From Dorea sp. AF36-15AT (GTDB lineage: Bacteria > Bacillota > Clostridia > Lachnospirales > Lachnospiraceae), in assembly GCF_003477705.1 (NCBI RefSeq), contig NZ_QUDV01000009.1, forward strand, positions 63,196-127,195: a DNA stretch of 64,000 nt, read 5' to 3'. A program made the translations under genes and the position numbers. Below, one piece after another: positions 8,025 to 16,259 of this stretch. Numbering within the stretch: position 1 is the first letter of the stretch; every line of letters begins with the position of its first letter. Under the pieces are notes generated by a model. The model was not told the origin of the DNA. It ran no database searches and worked only from the letters and a program-made list of their open reading frames with translations.

Positions 8025-8922
8025 CTATTCTGCCTTAATTTTAACTTTCTTACCTGAAAATGCAATTCCAAGTTTAAGTATATTTTCAACGCCTTCTTGC
8101 ATCATTTCGGAATTGTATCTCTTCTCGTTAATCTGCGCTAACGCATCTTCTGCCAGTCTCTCAAGATCCTCTGCATTTAGATTGCTATTCCACTTTAATC
8201 CCATGATAATCCCAGGATATCTTTGTTCTCTTGGCATTAGACTAATATCATATCTTCCGTCTCCGGATTCTCTGTTAGATGTTATCTTGTACTGATTATC
8301 CATGAGAGCAATCAAACCGAGAACTAATCCATGATAAAAGCCTTCTGCTCCCGCATCATAAAAGCTAATAGATTTATCCATATATTCCGCAATAGCAACT
8401 ACATTCTGGTCAATCCTCGCAATTACATTTTTTCTTTGCAAAAGTGAAAAAAGTCTTTCTATAATATCATCTGTTGCAACTTACAAAACGTCTTCAAGGA
8501 TTTCATTCTTTCCCGTATTTACCCAATAAGGCTGTGGTATACATCCTTTCGAAAGATAATTGATGACTGACCAGGGATTATAAATCTCTTTGCTTCCAAA
8601 AAGATAACCATCGTACCACGCCTTTAGCTCAGCCTCTTTTTCCGTCACGCCATAATATTGCATCATCTCATGGACTTCTGTCTCAAATCTCGTCATAGAA
8701 CTCCTTTGAATAACCTTCCTGAATAGGCGTGTCATATTCATCGATGATAATAATTGGCGCCTTGCCATAATGCGACTTTAGCATCTTCGATATTTTTTCA
8801 AGAGCCGATGTAAGATCCACCTCATTTGCCGTTCCTTCAATAATCCGCATGAAGTACTCTTTCTCGTATTTTGCTATTTTATCACTTCCAAGCAGCTCCT
8901 GATGCCTTCCATATTCTTCCCG
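8025..8922 (-). pseudogene. Decayed AAA-ATPase-like / PD-(D/E)XK nuclease-domain gene
   Basis: Fragments of one gene family are recognisable in order on the minus strand. At 8920 down to about 8695 a frame reads REEYGRHQELLGSDKIAKYE, later KAPIIIIDEYDTPIQEGYSK, then stops. A second frame carries EAELKAWYDGYLFGSKEIYN and NPWSVINYL up to a TAA at 8481-8483. The same frame then resumes with a domain containing SNRESGDGRYDI and GIAFSGKK, ending at 8025. Intact members are about 500-550 residues with an AAA-like N-terminus and a C-terminal nuclease-fold domain. This copy lacks its 5' end, has an internal deletion with frameshift, and has an in-frame stop. These genes are multi-copy and hypervariable in gut Firmicutes and Bacteroidetes. 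Confidence 0.85.
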
Positions 8923-8984
8923 CTAATTACAACTTATACTCAGAAGATTATCAATTATATTTGATTTCTTTCCGAAAATAATCA

Positions 8985-9779
8985 CTATACTTTCCAATTA
9001 CGTATTTCCAAAAGTCCAGGTACAAGCACTTTTGCGCTGGTTCGCAGGATGATCTCTCCTTTTTCTGCTGTTGCACCAGAAGGATCTCCACCGATGCCGA
9101 TTGGTTTTCCGTCTTCTGTTTTCCAGTCTTCCGACACCCATCCAATCGACACGGAACCATACGGAAGCAAGGTCTTGTTATGAAGGAAGCTTTCCGGTCG
9201 ACCGGCCTCGCTCGTTTCCAGTTTTACAAGACTTTCATCTACTGCCATTACCATCGAAGTTTCCATCTCGCCACCATGAAAATCCCAGATATTTCCTTCA
9301 GATACGGTGGCTTTCACATCCGGATGTCCAAAAGCACCGGAAGATAATATGAATGGTGAAATCCCCAGTTCGCTTCTCAGCTCTCTGCTTAATATCTGCA
9401 CCACCGGCGCATTTCCACCATGACACACCAGAAAAGCAATTTTCCGGAACCCGTGATGTGCCAGACTGACACAGATATCATATAGCATATGATAATAGGT
9501 ATCCGGCTTAAATGTAATCGAGCCACAAAAGTTCTTATGTTCTGTGCTCAATCCTATCGGAATCACCGGAAATGCTAAAATCGGAAAATCCTTTTCTCCT
9601 GCTGCATCCAGTTCTTCTCCAAGATACTTCACCATTGCTTCTGCTATGATATCATCCGTTCCAAGCGGAGCCTGATTGCCATGCTGTTCAAGTGCCCCAA
9701 GAGGAATCAGAATAATCGTTTCTTCCTTATCTACCTGTTCCATCTCCAGACGGGTCAGATCTCTGTAATTCCGAATCAT
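8985..9779 (-). CDS. Creatininase-family metal-dependent amidohydrolase, FMN-riboswitch operon
   Basis: The 264-residue protein has the creatininase fold motifs with metal ligands. These are LGALEQHGNQAPLGTDD near residues 26-42, FLVCHGGNAPVV near 137 and DFHGGEMETSM near 185. The family includes creatininase, the mycofactocin peptidase MftE and the archaeal formamide hydrolase ArfB of riboflavin synthesis. Here the ATG overlaps the stop of a RibU-like gene (ATGA) under an FMN riboswitch, so a role on riboflavin, a flavin breakdown product or a related formamide/amide is more likely than creatinine. That assignment is inference from context. It is the last gene of the operon. Confidence 0.85.
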   Translation of the reverse strand: MIRNYRDLTRLEMEQVDKEETIILIPLGALEQHGNQAPLGTDDIIAEAMVKYLGEELDAAGEKDFPILAFPVIPIGLSTEHKNFCGSITFKPDTYYHMLYDICVSLAHHGFRKIAFLVCHGGNAPVVQILSRELRSELGISPFILSSGAFGHPDVKATVSEGNIWDFHGGEMETSMVMAVDESLVKLETSEAGRPESFLHNKTLLPYGSVSIGWVSEDWKTEDGKPIGIGGDPSGATAEKGEIILRTSAKVLVPGLLEIRNWKV

Positions 9780-10393
9780 GCTTCCACCGCCCTTTTCACA
9801 AAGCTGACTGTATGAATTCTCTCATAAAGCAGATAACCTGCAAAGCTGTTCAGTCCAATCTTAATTATGTTGAATGGAATGGTTGCCAGAATAATAAAGG
9901 ATGTCAGATTCGTGATGGATGGGTTCACAGAAGCCACCATCTGGATCACCTGATTTAACGGCAATTCCATTGCTTTCGCATACAGCGGCAAGGTAATAAA
10001 GGCGTTGCAGAAGCAGGCAAATGCTGTACGAATCACCACACCGGCTGCCATGGAAACACTTGCTGCTTTTCTGGTCTTTCCCATCTTCTTGTAAACCAGC
10101 CACATTGGAATCACAAACAACGCAATGCCAATCAGATTGGCAAACTCACCGACATACATGGTATTCGTTCCTACCGTTACGAGCTTAATCAGGATCTTTA
10201 CAACTTCTACTATCGCTGCCGATGCCGGTCCCATCAAAAACAACGCAATGATCGATGGCACATCACTGAAATCCAGTTTATAAAACGGCGGCATCATCGG
10301 CACTGATATCTCCAATGACATCAGCACTCCTCCCACTGCAGCCAGCATTGCTGTATAAATCAGTTTCTGTGTACTCCATTTTTTCTTTTCCAT
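9776..10393 (-). CDS. Second RibU-like ECF transporter S component
   Basis: A 205-residue hydrophobic protein with the S-component pattern: KLIYTAMLAAVGGVLM, then ISVPMMPPFYKLDFSDVPSI, FLMGPASAAIVEVVKILIK, and a terminal TIPFNIIKIGLN segment. It is a divergent paralog of the RibU at 863-1456 and also sits behind its own FMN riboswitch, so it should import riboflavin or a related flavin or precursor. The energizing EcfAA'T proteins must come from elsewhere. Translation of the next gene is coupled by a four-base ATGA overlap. Why the genome keeps two riboswitch-controlled RibU proteins is not evident; this one may recognise a different flavin analogue. Confidence 0.85.
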   Translation of the reverse strand: MEKKKWSTQKLIYTAMLAAVGGVLMSLEISVPMMPPFYKLDFSDVPSIIALFLMGPASAAIVEVVKILIKLVTVGTNTMYVGEFANLIGIALFVIPMWLVYKKMGKTRKAASVSMAAGVVIRTAFACFCNAFITLPLYAKAMELPLNQVIQMVASVNPSITNLTSFIILATIPFNIIKIGLNSFAGYLLYERIHTVSFVKRAVEA

Positions 10394-10461
10394 TTCTTTT
10401 TCCTCCAGAATGTTCTATTTGAGCAGAAATTCTAAATTCTAGAAGGTTTCGTTTGTGGAAG

Positions 10462-10495
10462 AAAAAAATCTCAGGTTCTTCGGAACCTGAGATCT
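10462..10495 (-). terminator. Expression-platform terminator of the second FMN riboswitch
   Basis: On the minus strand ATCTCAGGTT-CCGAAG-AACCTGAGAT is a perfect stem followed by seven T. It lies between the aptamer and the coding region. Confidence 0.9.
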
Positions 10496-10551
10496 TACTT
10501 TTCAACTCTGATGTCGCATGACTACTCTGCCACGCTTCCATGTTTGAATCA

Positions 10552-10661
10552 TCTTCTCTCATCCAGACTATACTGTCGGTACCGGAATCTCACCAGTTCA
10601 ACTGCCTGCGCAGCTCGCGGACTATACCGCCGGTAGGGAATTACACCCTGCCCCGAAGAAT
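10552..10661 (-). promoter_or_regulatory. FMN riboswitch (RFN element) aptamer, second copy
   Basis: On the minus strand the RFN consensus is visible: TTCTTCGGGGCAGGGTG, AATTCCCTACCGGCGGTA, TAGTCCGCGAGC, ACTGGTGAGATTCCGGTACC, GACAGTATAGTCTGGATGAG. It controls the RibU-like/creatininase pair. Confidence 0.95.
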
Positions 10662-10684
10662 TTATTCTATTCTGTTCTGGGTCC

Positions 10685-10713
10685 AAGATAGCACACGACT
10701 AGTAACCTGTCAA
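10685..10713 (-). promoter_or_regulatory. Promoter of the second FMN-riboswitch operon
   Basis: On the minus strand a consensus -35 TTGACA, a 17-base spacer and a -10 TATCTT lie about 25 bases before the aptamer. Confidence 0.75.
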
Positions 10714-10717
10714 CCCA

Positions 10718-10945
10718 CTATTTCATATCGGAAGCTTTACTTCTCTTCTGTGAAATAACCAGTCCTGTAAGAATCAGTACTGCACCGATCACCGATCTCA
10801 CAGTCAGTCTTTCTTTCAATATCAGCACTGACAGGACAACCGTTACAATCGGCGATACATAGATATACACACTGGTCTTTAACGCGCCAATCCACTGTGT
10901 TGACAGGTTCCATACAAAGAATCCCATCGCGGCTGTTTTTGGGTA
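10718..10945 (-). pseudogene. C-terminal remnant of an EamA/DMT-family transporter
   Basis: About 75 codons encode the last two to three membrane helices of a drug/metabolite transporter, with AAMGFFVWNLSTQWIGALK, YVSPIVTVVLSVLILKERL and VIGAVLILTGLVIS. Full-length relatives have about 300 residues and ten helices. Here the frame is cut off immediately beside the 3' end of tRNA-Gly, and the upstream open frame is only read-through of the tRNA. It has no start codon or ribosome site of its own. Confidence 0.8.
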
Positions 10946-10953
10946 ACAAAAAA

Positions 10954-11024
10954 AGCGGGTGATGGGAATCGAACCCACGTATCCAGCTTGGAAGGCTGGT
11001 GTTCTACCATTGAACTACACCCGC
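10954..11024 (-). tRNA. tRNA-Gly (anticodon UCC)
   Basis: A 71-nt cloverleaf on the minus strand. The acceptor GCGGGTG pairs with CACCCGC, the anticodon arm is CCAGC-CTTCCAA-GCTGG, and the T-arm contains GGGTTCGATTCCC. CCA is not encoded, and a T-run follows the 3' end and can terminate transcription. A likely promoter (TTGCAT, 16 bases, TATTAT) is visible just upstream. Confidence 0.95.
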
Positions 11025-11164
11025 GTGTTTCATAACACAAAAAATATAATACCATATTCCCAGAAAAATGCAAGTGAAATTTTAAAATTTTTTAAAAAAT
11101 ATATAAAATATGCACATCACACTCAATTCTAATTGAAATTCTATTTTCGATACCGTAAATCTCA

Positions 11165-11305
11165 AGAATGCCTCTGCAATCCTGCCGGAGGCTATATCAG
11201 CTGGGGGGATTGACTCCCATCTGATATATAAAACCCGGAGTCAGCGATGATATCGGATATATATCCGCACCGCCGGCTCCGGGGATTCTGCATCACACAG
11301 CGTCA
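11165..11305. other. Structured GC-rich intergenic segment of unknown identity
   Basis: Within an AT-rich gap of about 290 bases there are three consecutive hairpins. They are GCCTC/GAGGC (11170-11192), TATATCAG/CTGATATA (11193-11228, with inner TGGG/CCCA), and a large one with CCCGGAG/CTCCGGG (11234-11283) enclosing GCGATG/CACCGC and the palindrome CGGATATATATCCG. On the minus strand the last is followed by TTTTATAT and probably terminates apt. Loop AATCC (first hairpin) can pair with GGATT in the second. I do not recognise it as a known RNA family. Confidence 0.55.
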
Positions 11306-11314
11306 AAAAATTCA

Positions 11315-11839
11315 TTACTTTCCTTCGTAATGAATGACGCTCTCCACATCATAGCCTTTCAGCTTCTCTCTTCCTTTCAGGCCTTCTAATTCCATCAGGA
11401 AGATTATTTTCACCACTTCACCACCAAGCTCTTCCACCAATCTGGCTGCCGCTTCAATCGTGCCGCCTGTAGCAATCAGATCATCCACTAACACAACCTT
11501 CTGTCCCGGTCGAATAGCATCCTTATGCATCTCGATCTCTGCTTTGCCATATTCCAGTTCGTATTCAGCAGAAACAGTCTCTCTTGGAAGCTTGCCTTTC
11601 TTTCTGACTGGTACAAATGCTTTATGAAGATTGTATGCAATTGGTACCCCAAAAATAAATCCTCTGGACTCTGTTCCGGCGATCACATCAAACTCTACAC
11701 CTTCCAGGAACTTCTGCATCTCATCAATCGCAAGATGTAAGCCGTCTGCATCCTGCAACACACTGGTCACATCGCGAAAGATAATTCCTTTCTCCGGAAA
11801 ATCCGGAATACTTTTTACATATTCTTCAATCTTCTTCAT
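11315..11839 (-). CDS. apt: Adenine phosphoribosyltransferase
   Basis: This 174-residue enzyme converts adenine and PRPP to AMP in purine salvage. It starts MKKIEEYVKSIPDFPEKGII, the characteristic Apt opening with the DFP-x-G-I-x-F/FRD motif, and carries the PRPP-binding loop VVLVDDLIATGGT at about residues 118-131. The length is typical (about 170-175). It is probably cytosolic and dimeric. In many Clostridia apt precedes relA, but here it stands alone on the minus strand with a stem-loop immediately after the stop. The start has GGAGCGATATCG before ATG. Confidence 0.95.
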   Translation of the reverse strand: MKKIEEYVKSIPDFPEKGIIFRDVTSVLQDADGLHLAIDEMQKFLEGVEFDVIAGTESRGFIFGVPIAYNLHKAFVPVRKKGKLPRETVSAEYELEYGKAEIEMHKDAIRPGQKVVLVDDLIATGGTIEAAARLVEELGGEVVKIIFLMELEGLKGREKLKGYDVESVIHYEGK

Positions 11840-11946
11840 CGATATCGCTCCTTAGTGAAATAATGACTACTCGTCTAGTATATCATAGTCTGTTTCAAAA
11901 TTCTACTGTTCCTGTTATGCATTCTCTTCTTTGTCTCTGTTATTTT

Positions 11947-13311
11947 TTATTCTGCAAGATATCTTGCTACACACACACCACTGGCAGATGCATGAGACAG
12001 GGAATGTGTAACACCGCTGCAGTCACCGATAATAAACAATCCTTCATGTCTGGTCTGCAGGTGGTTGTCTATCTCTACTTCCATATTATAGAACTTCACT
12101 TCTACACCATACAGCAACGTATCATCATTAGCTGTACCAGGAGCAATCTTGTCCAGTGCATAGATCATCTCAATAATACCGTCCAGAATACGTTTCGGCA
12201 TAACCAGACTCAGATCACCCGGTGTTGCTGCAAGTGTTGGTGTCACATAGCTTTCAGCAATTCTTGATACCGTACTTCTGCGTCCACGGATCAGATCCCC
12301 AAAACGCTGTACCATTACTCCTCCGCCCAACATATTAGACAATCTTGCAATGCTTTCACCATATCCGTTGCTGTCCTTAAATGGTTCTGAAAAATGCTTG
12401 GATACCAACAATGCAAAATTCGTATTCTCTGTATGCAATGCCGGATCTTCATAGCTGTGACCATTTACCGTTACAATACCGTTCGTGTTCTCATTTACAA
12501 CCACTCCCCGCGGATTCATACAAAATGTTCTTACCAGATCTTCAAACTTCTGTGTACGATATACGATCTTGCTTTCATACAATTCATCTGTCAGATGTGC
12601 AAATACTTCTGCCGGAAGTTCTACACGCACACCAATATCCACACGATTGGATTTGGTCGGAATCTCCAGATCCTTACATACACCTTCCATCCATTTACTT
12701 CCACTTCGTCCTGCAGAAATAATACATTTATCACATGTATATTCGGCATCTGCGGTCTTCACCACATAACCATCTCCACTCTTCGCCACTGTCTCTACCG
12801 GTGTCATGAAATGAAACTCGACCTTATCTTTCAATTCATTATAAAGGTTCTCAAGGACCACATAATTAATGTCTGTTCCCAAGTGACGTACGGATGCATC
12901 CAGCAAATGCAGATCGTTCTGCAGACATGTCTTCTTAATCTCTGTATTGGCTGTAGAATAAAGCTTCGTGCCCTCACCGCCATGGCTCATATTAATATCA
13001 TCCACATACTTCATCAGATCGATTGCTTCTCTCTTACCAATATATTCATGCAGAGTACCACCAAACTGATTCGTAATATTGTATTTTCCATCTGAAAATG
13101 CACCTGCGCCTCCGAATCCATTCATGATTCCGCAGCTCTTACAATGAATACAATTTTTGATCTTCTTACCATCAATCGGACATTTTCTCTTCTCCAGAGG
13201 CTGTCCTGCTTCCAATACAACAACCTTCAGTTCCGGTTTCAATTTCATCAATTCATACGCCGAAAAGATACCTCCCGGTCCTGCTCCGATAATCACTACA
13301 TCATACTTCAT
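11947..13311 (-). CDS. FAD-dependent dehydrogenase (COG2509-like)
   Basis: A 454-residue cytosolic flavoprotein. The N-terminal Rossmann motif is VVIIGAGPGGIFSAYEL, followed by a cysteine-rich segment (CPIDGKKIKNCIHCKSCGIM) and GFGGAGAFSDGKYN. A C-terminal FAD motif IIGDCSGVTHSLSHASASG completes the cofactor site. It matches a widespread family of uncharacterised FAD-dependent dehydrogenases of about 450-530 residues. The Cys cluster could bind metal or be redox active, but this is not proven. The methyltransferase gene ends three bases upstream of its start, so the two are co-transcribed. No specific substrate can be given. Confidence 0.85.
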   Translation of the reverse strand: MKYDVVIIGAGPGGIFSAYELMKLKPELKVVVLEAGQPLEKRKCPIDGKKIKNCIHCKSCGIMNGFGGAGAFSDGKYNITNQFGGTLHEYIGKREAIDLMKYVDDINMSHGGEGTKLYSTANTEIKKTCLQNDLHLLDASVRHLGTDINYVVLENLYNELKDKVEFHFMTPVETVAKSGDGYVVKTADAEYTCDKCIISAGRSGSKWMEGVCKDLEIPTKSNRVDIGVRVELPAEVFAHLTDELYESKIVYRTQKFEDLVRTFCMNPRGVVVNENTNGIVTVNGHSYEDPALHTENTNFALLVSKHFSEPFKDSNGYGESIARLSNMLGGGVMVQRFGDLIRGRRSTVSRIAESYVTPTLAATPGDLSLVMPKRILDGIIEMIYALDKIAPGTANDDTLLYGVEVKFYNMEVEIDNHLQTRHEGLFIIGDCSGVTHSLSHASASGVCVARYLAE

Positions 13312-13314
13312 CCC

Positions 13315-14121
13315 TTATTCCTCCCTTGACTTGCGCAAAATATCTACCGTATGTCCGGACGCTCCCATCAGATCCATTCGTTCACAGGTAGCCATATGAT
13401 ATGTTATAAACTGTTCAAATTCATCTTCATCCAACGCATTCAGAAACGGACGCATATAATTCGCTGCTCCGTCTGCTGCAATGATCTGCAGCCGTTCCAT
13501 ACCCGCCTGCCAGTTCAATTCTGCAATATCCTCCAACCGAACCATACTATAGAGCTCATTTCCTTTCTCTGTACAGTGAAATGTTTCGTCCAACATTCCT
13601 TCCTGCACCGCTTCCCTGATATGCCGTTCCTTAAATGCATAAGTCAGCACGCTGAATTCATTCATAATATATGCCACCAACAGTACGCCATCCGCTCTCA
13701 GTACACGCTTCGCTTCCAGCAACGCCTGAAGCTTCTCACCTTCACCTTTCAGATGATACATTGGTCCAAACAGTAATACAAGATCAAAACTCTCCGGTTC
13801 AAAGCGTTTTAACTTCAGTGCATTTCCCTGGTATGCCTTCACCAGGCTGCATTTCTGCTTCAGACGTCCCAGATTATGCTTTACAAGCTCCACTGCCGAT
13901 ACATCATATCCTTCTTCCGCCAGTGCAATGCTGTACCTGCCTGTTCCCGCACCGATATCCAATATCCTGATCTCATGCCTGTCCCTGCCAGACGCATCTG
14001 CGATCTGATCTAAATATTTGTGAATATAATGCATGGAGGTCTGAAATTCCACTTTGCCATGCCGACTATCCAGACGCTTATCTTCATTAAACTTGTTATA
14101 GTATTCTTCTAAAGTCGTCAT
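13315..14121 (-). CDS. Class I SAM-dependent methyltransferase
   Basis: The 268-residue protein has the class I methyltransferase core: motif I ILDIGAGTGRYSIALAEEGYD (around residues 49-69), motif II ACTIVITY-type acidic strand near VSAVELVKHNL, and motif IV FDLVLLFGPMYHL. The last is typical of small-molecule methyltransferases annotated only to family level. The C-terminal part (LNALDEDEFEQFITYHMATC) resembles UbiE/COQ5-like and antibiotic-type enzymes. It overlaps no gene and lies three bases from the FAD dehydrogenase, implying an operon. The acceptor substrate is unknown. Confidence 0.85.
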   Translation of the reverse strand: MTTLEEYYNKFNEDKRLDSRHGKVEFQTSMHYIHKYLDQIADASGRDRHEIRILDIGAGTGRYSIALAEEGYDVSAVELVKHNLGRLKQKCSLVKAYQGNALKLKRFEPESFDLVLLFGPMYHLKGEGEKLQALLEAKRVLRADGVLLVAYIMNEFSVLTYAFKERHIREAVQEGMLDETFHCTEKGNELYSMVRLEDIAELNWQAGMERLQIIAADGAANYMRPFLNALDEDEFEQFITYHMATCERMDLMGASGHTVDILRKSREE

Positions 14122-14449
14122 AAATTATTTCCCTTCGCTTCTATTCCAATATACAGTATAACAGGCATTTTTCATGCTCGCAATGAAAATCCTTACCAAA
14201 TAATCCAGGTCATTGCGTGGAATTATATTCATGCTATAGTAACCCATAGAAGGGCAACACACTCATGCTGAATTTTGCCTGTCTCGTCGATTCTGACGAT
14301 GGAACCATATACACTTGCACACGAGAGTTATCATTTCTAATAGTAAAATTGTAAAAAGGATGAGAAACTTCTTCAAGTTGTTTCTCACCCTCTTTATTAT
14401 CTTCTATATCATTCTATCTGCTCTTTAGCATCTGCAGCTATACATATAC
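14122..14449. other. Intergenic region between the methyltransferase gene and oppA
   Basis: This 328-base gap contains the oppA terminator (14353-14391). A promoter-like pair on the plus strand (TTGCGT, 16 bases, TATAGT near 14214-14241) has no gene after it. A small CGTC/GACG stem lies near 14288. I see no open reading frame or known RNA here. Confidence 0.5.
14353..14391 (-). terminator. Intrinsic terminator after the downstream oppA copy
   Basis: On the minus strand GGGTGAGAAAC and GTTTCTCATCC form a long stem around ACTTGAAGAA, followed by TTTTTAC. Confidence 0.85.
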
Positions 14450-16087
14450 CTACTGTATGTCTGCATATACCCAGTCAATATTCAAACTGCAATAGTAGAA
14501 TACAACACCTGTGGTATCTTCATCTAACATATAGTAAATATTTCTGGACTGAAGCGGAACGAATGCTCCATCAGCCAGAATCAACTGTTCAGCCTGATTC
14601 AGTTCATCCATACGTTTATCTGTATCAGCCTCGTCTGTAGATGCATTCAGAAGTGCATCCACTTCTTCATTTTTATATAAACTATAATTGTAAGAGCTGT
14701 CGCTCTTGAAAAGTTCAAGATAACTATACGGATCATCATAATCAGATGCCCATCCGCCGTAACCAATCTCAAAATCATGGTTCGGTAATACTTCACCATA
14801 GATATCAGCATATGTTACCTGACGAATCTTGATATTGATTCCCAGTGCATTCTGCCACTGTTCCTGCAAAGTCTCAACAATTCTTTTGCTTGAATCAGCA
14901 TCAGTTGTAACCACTTCTACAGTAATATCTGATGCCTTGGCAATACCCAGTTCCTGCATAGCAGCGTTCAGATATTCTTCAGCCTTAGCCTGATCTCCAT
15001 CCAGCGGATAACTATAAGAGTCGAGATCATAGACTTCACCGTAAGTGCTTCCCTTAGCCTGTAATCCAGAGAATACCAATCCATTAAATGGAGTAAATGT
15101 ATCCGAATTAGCAAGCTTATTATAGTCATTACGATTCAGTGCATAATTCAATGCCAGACGGAAATTCTTATTAGCAAGCACTGGATTATCGCTTCCCTGA
15201 TTAATGTAACAAAAGTCTATATTACCATTTGCATATTCCTGTGCCTGATCCTTATACTCCGGAACATATGCAGTAGAAATCTGTACATAATCAAGGTCTC
15301 CTGCCTCATACATTGACAGCTGTGTATCTGCATTTTCTACATAATTCAGTTCACATCTATCCAGTTTAATAGAATCTTTATCCCAGAAATTCTCATTCTT
15401 CTCAAATATCCATACATTATTCTCGGAACTTGTCATCACAAAAGGTCCGCAATATACATTCTTATCTGCTGTTGCAGCAAAGTCTGTACCGTATTTTTCA
15501 ACAATATCCTGACGAATCGGCGCAAATTCACCTGATGAACCGATCAGACTCAAAAAGTATGAAGTCGGATGTTCCAGTGTAACCTCCAGTGTTGTATCGT
15601 CGGTAGCCTTTACTCCCAGTTCATCAACAGACATCTCACCTTTTTCAATCGCCTGTCCATTTTTCAGACAGTCACCAATAAATGCATAGGCACTGGCTGT
15701 TTCCGGATTCACAAGTCTCTTCCAGCTGTACTCAAAGTTTGCTGCTGTAACTGGCTCTCCATCGCTCCACACTGCATCATCACGTAAATGAAATGTGTAC
15801 GTCAGTCCATCATCTGAAATATCCCAGCTTTCTGCAATACCTGGCTGAATATCACCACCTGTATTACGAACAAGTCCTTCCGTAATCGCATGCTGAATCT
15901 CATTATCTACCATGCCCTGACCCTTATTCGGATCCAGTGTTGTAGGCAATGTATTCGTAGCATAGCGGAACACTTTTTCCCCATCTGATGCTCCACCATC
16001 TTTACCACTGCCTGGCGTGCTGCAACCTGTAGCAAGTCCCGCTACCATGGCCATACTTAGAAATGTAGCTAATAATCTCTTTTTCAT
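14450..16087 (-). CDS. oppA: Oligopeptide ABC transporter substrate-binding lipoprotein (copy 1)
   Basis: This 545-residue lipoprotein has a signal peptide ending in the lipobox LATGC (Cys at 22), a Gly/Ser linker, and the SBP_bac_5 domain of OppA/DppA-type proteins (RYATNTLPTTLDPNK, then DDGLTYTFHLRDDAVWSDGEPVTAANFEYSWKR split over residues 70-125). It captures peptides outside the membrane for the OppBCDF pore. Over most of its length it is nearly identical in layout and very similar in sequence to the copy at 21698-23341, differing mainly at scattered surface and pocket positions. It lies downstream of an M24 peptidase gene and a decayed peptidase fragment, so it probably arose by duplication. 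Confidence 0.93.
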   Translation of the reverse strand: MKKRLLATFLSMAMVAGLATGCSTPGSGKDGGASDGEKVFRYATNTLPTTLDPNKGQGMVDNEIQHAITEGLVRNTGGDIQPGIAESWDISDDGLTYTFHLRDDAVWSDGEPVTAANFEYSWKRLVNPETASAYAFIGDCLKNGQAIEKGEMSVDELGVKATDDTTLEVTLEHPTSYFLSLIGSSGEFAPIRQDIVEKYGTDFAATADKNVYCGPFVMTSSENNVWIFEKNENFWDKDSIKLDRCELNYVENADTQLSMYEAGDLDYVQISTAYVPEYKDQAQEYANGNIDFCYINQGSDNPVLANKNFRLALNYALNRNDYNKLANSDTFTPFNGLVFSGLQAKGSTYGEVYDLDSYSYPLDGDQAKAEEYLNAAMQELGIAKASDITVEVVTTDADSSKRIVETLQEQWQNALGINIKIRQVTYADIYGEVLPNHDFEIGYGGWASDYDDPYSYLELFKSDSSYNYSLYKNEEVDALLNASTDEADTDKRMDELNQAEQLILADGAFVPLQSRNIYYMLDEDTTGVVFYYCSLNIDWVYADIQ

Positions 16088-16100
16088 AAAAACCTCCCTA

Positions 16101-16225
16101 TTCTATTAGCTTATATGTAGTATTTATCAGACCTTCATAACCGTAATCTTAGAGTGATCCGTCCCTTCATTCCCCGATTTATCCGTTTCGGACACCCTGC
16201 CTAAATCATAAAAATCTGGTTCTAC
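16101..16225 (-). pseudogene. Remnant of a second M24 peptidase gene upstream of oppA copy 1
   Basis: The minus strand here keeps the 3' end of the peptidase gene at 23358-24422. GTAGAACCAG...TTTTAT...GGGTGTCCG aligns with that gene's VEPGIYIP...GVRI region, and GGTTATGAAGGTCTGATAAA aligns with its GYENLI codons. The last codons LIE sit at the same distance from the following oppA. Frameshifts and stops interrupt it. It shows that a peptidase-oppA pair was duplicated as a unit. Confidence 0.7.
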
Positions 16226-16259
16226 CCGTATAATAACTCAAGAATACTCTCGACATACT

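Noticed and set aside
11165..11305. 6S RNA or another known structured RNA
   Set aside because: I could not match the long rod with central bubble of 6S RNA or the core of any riboswitch I know; it is listed only as unidentified.
14214..14345. Small RNA on the plus strand after a promoter-like pair
   Set aside because: The promoter is weak, no terminator follows in that direction, and no conserved fold was recognised.
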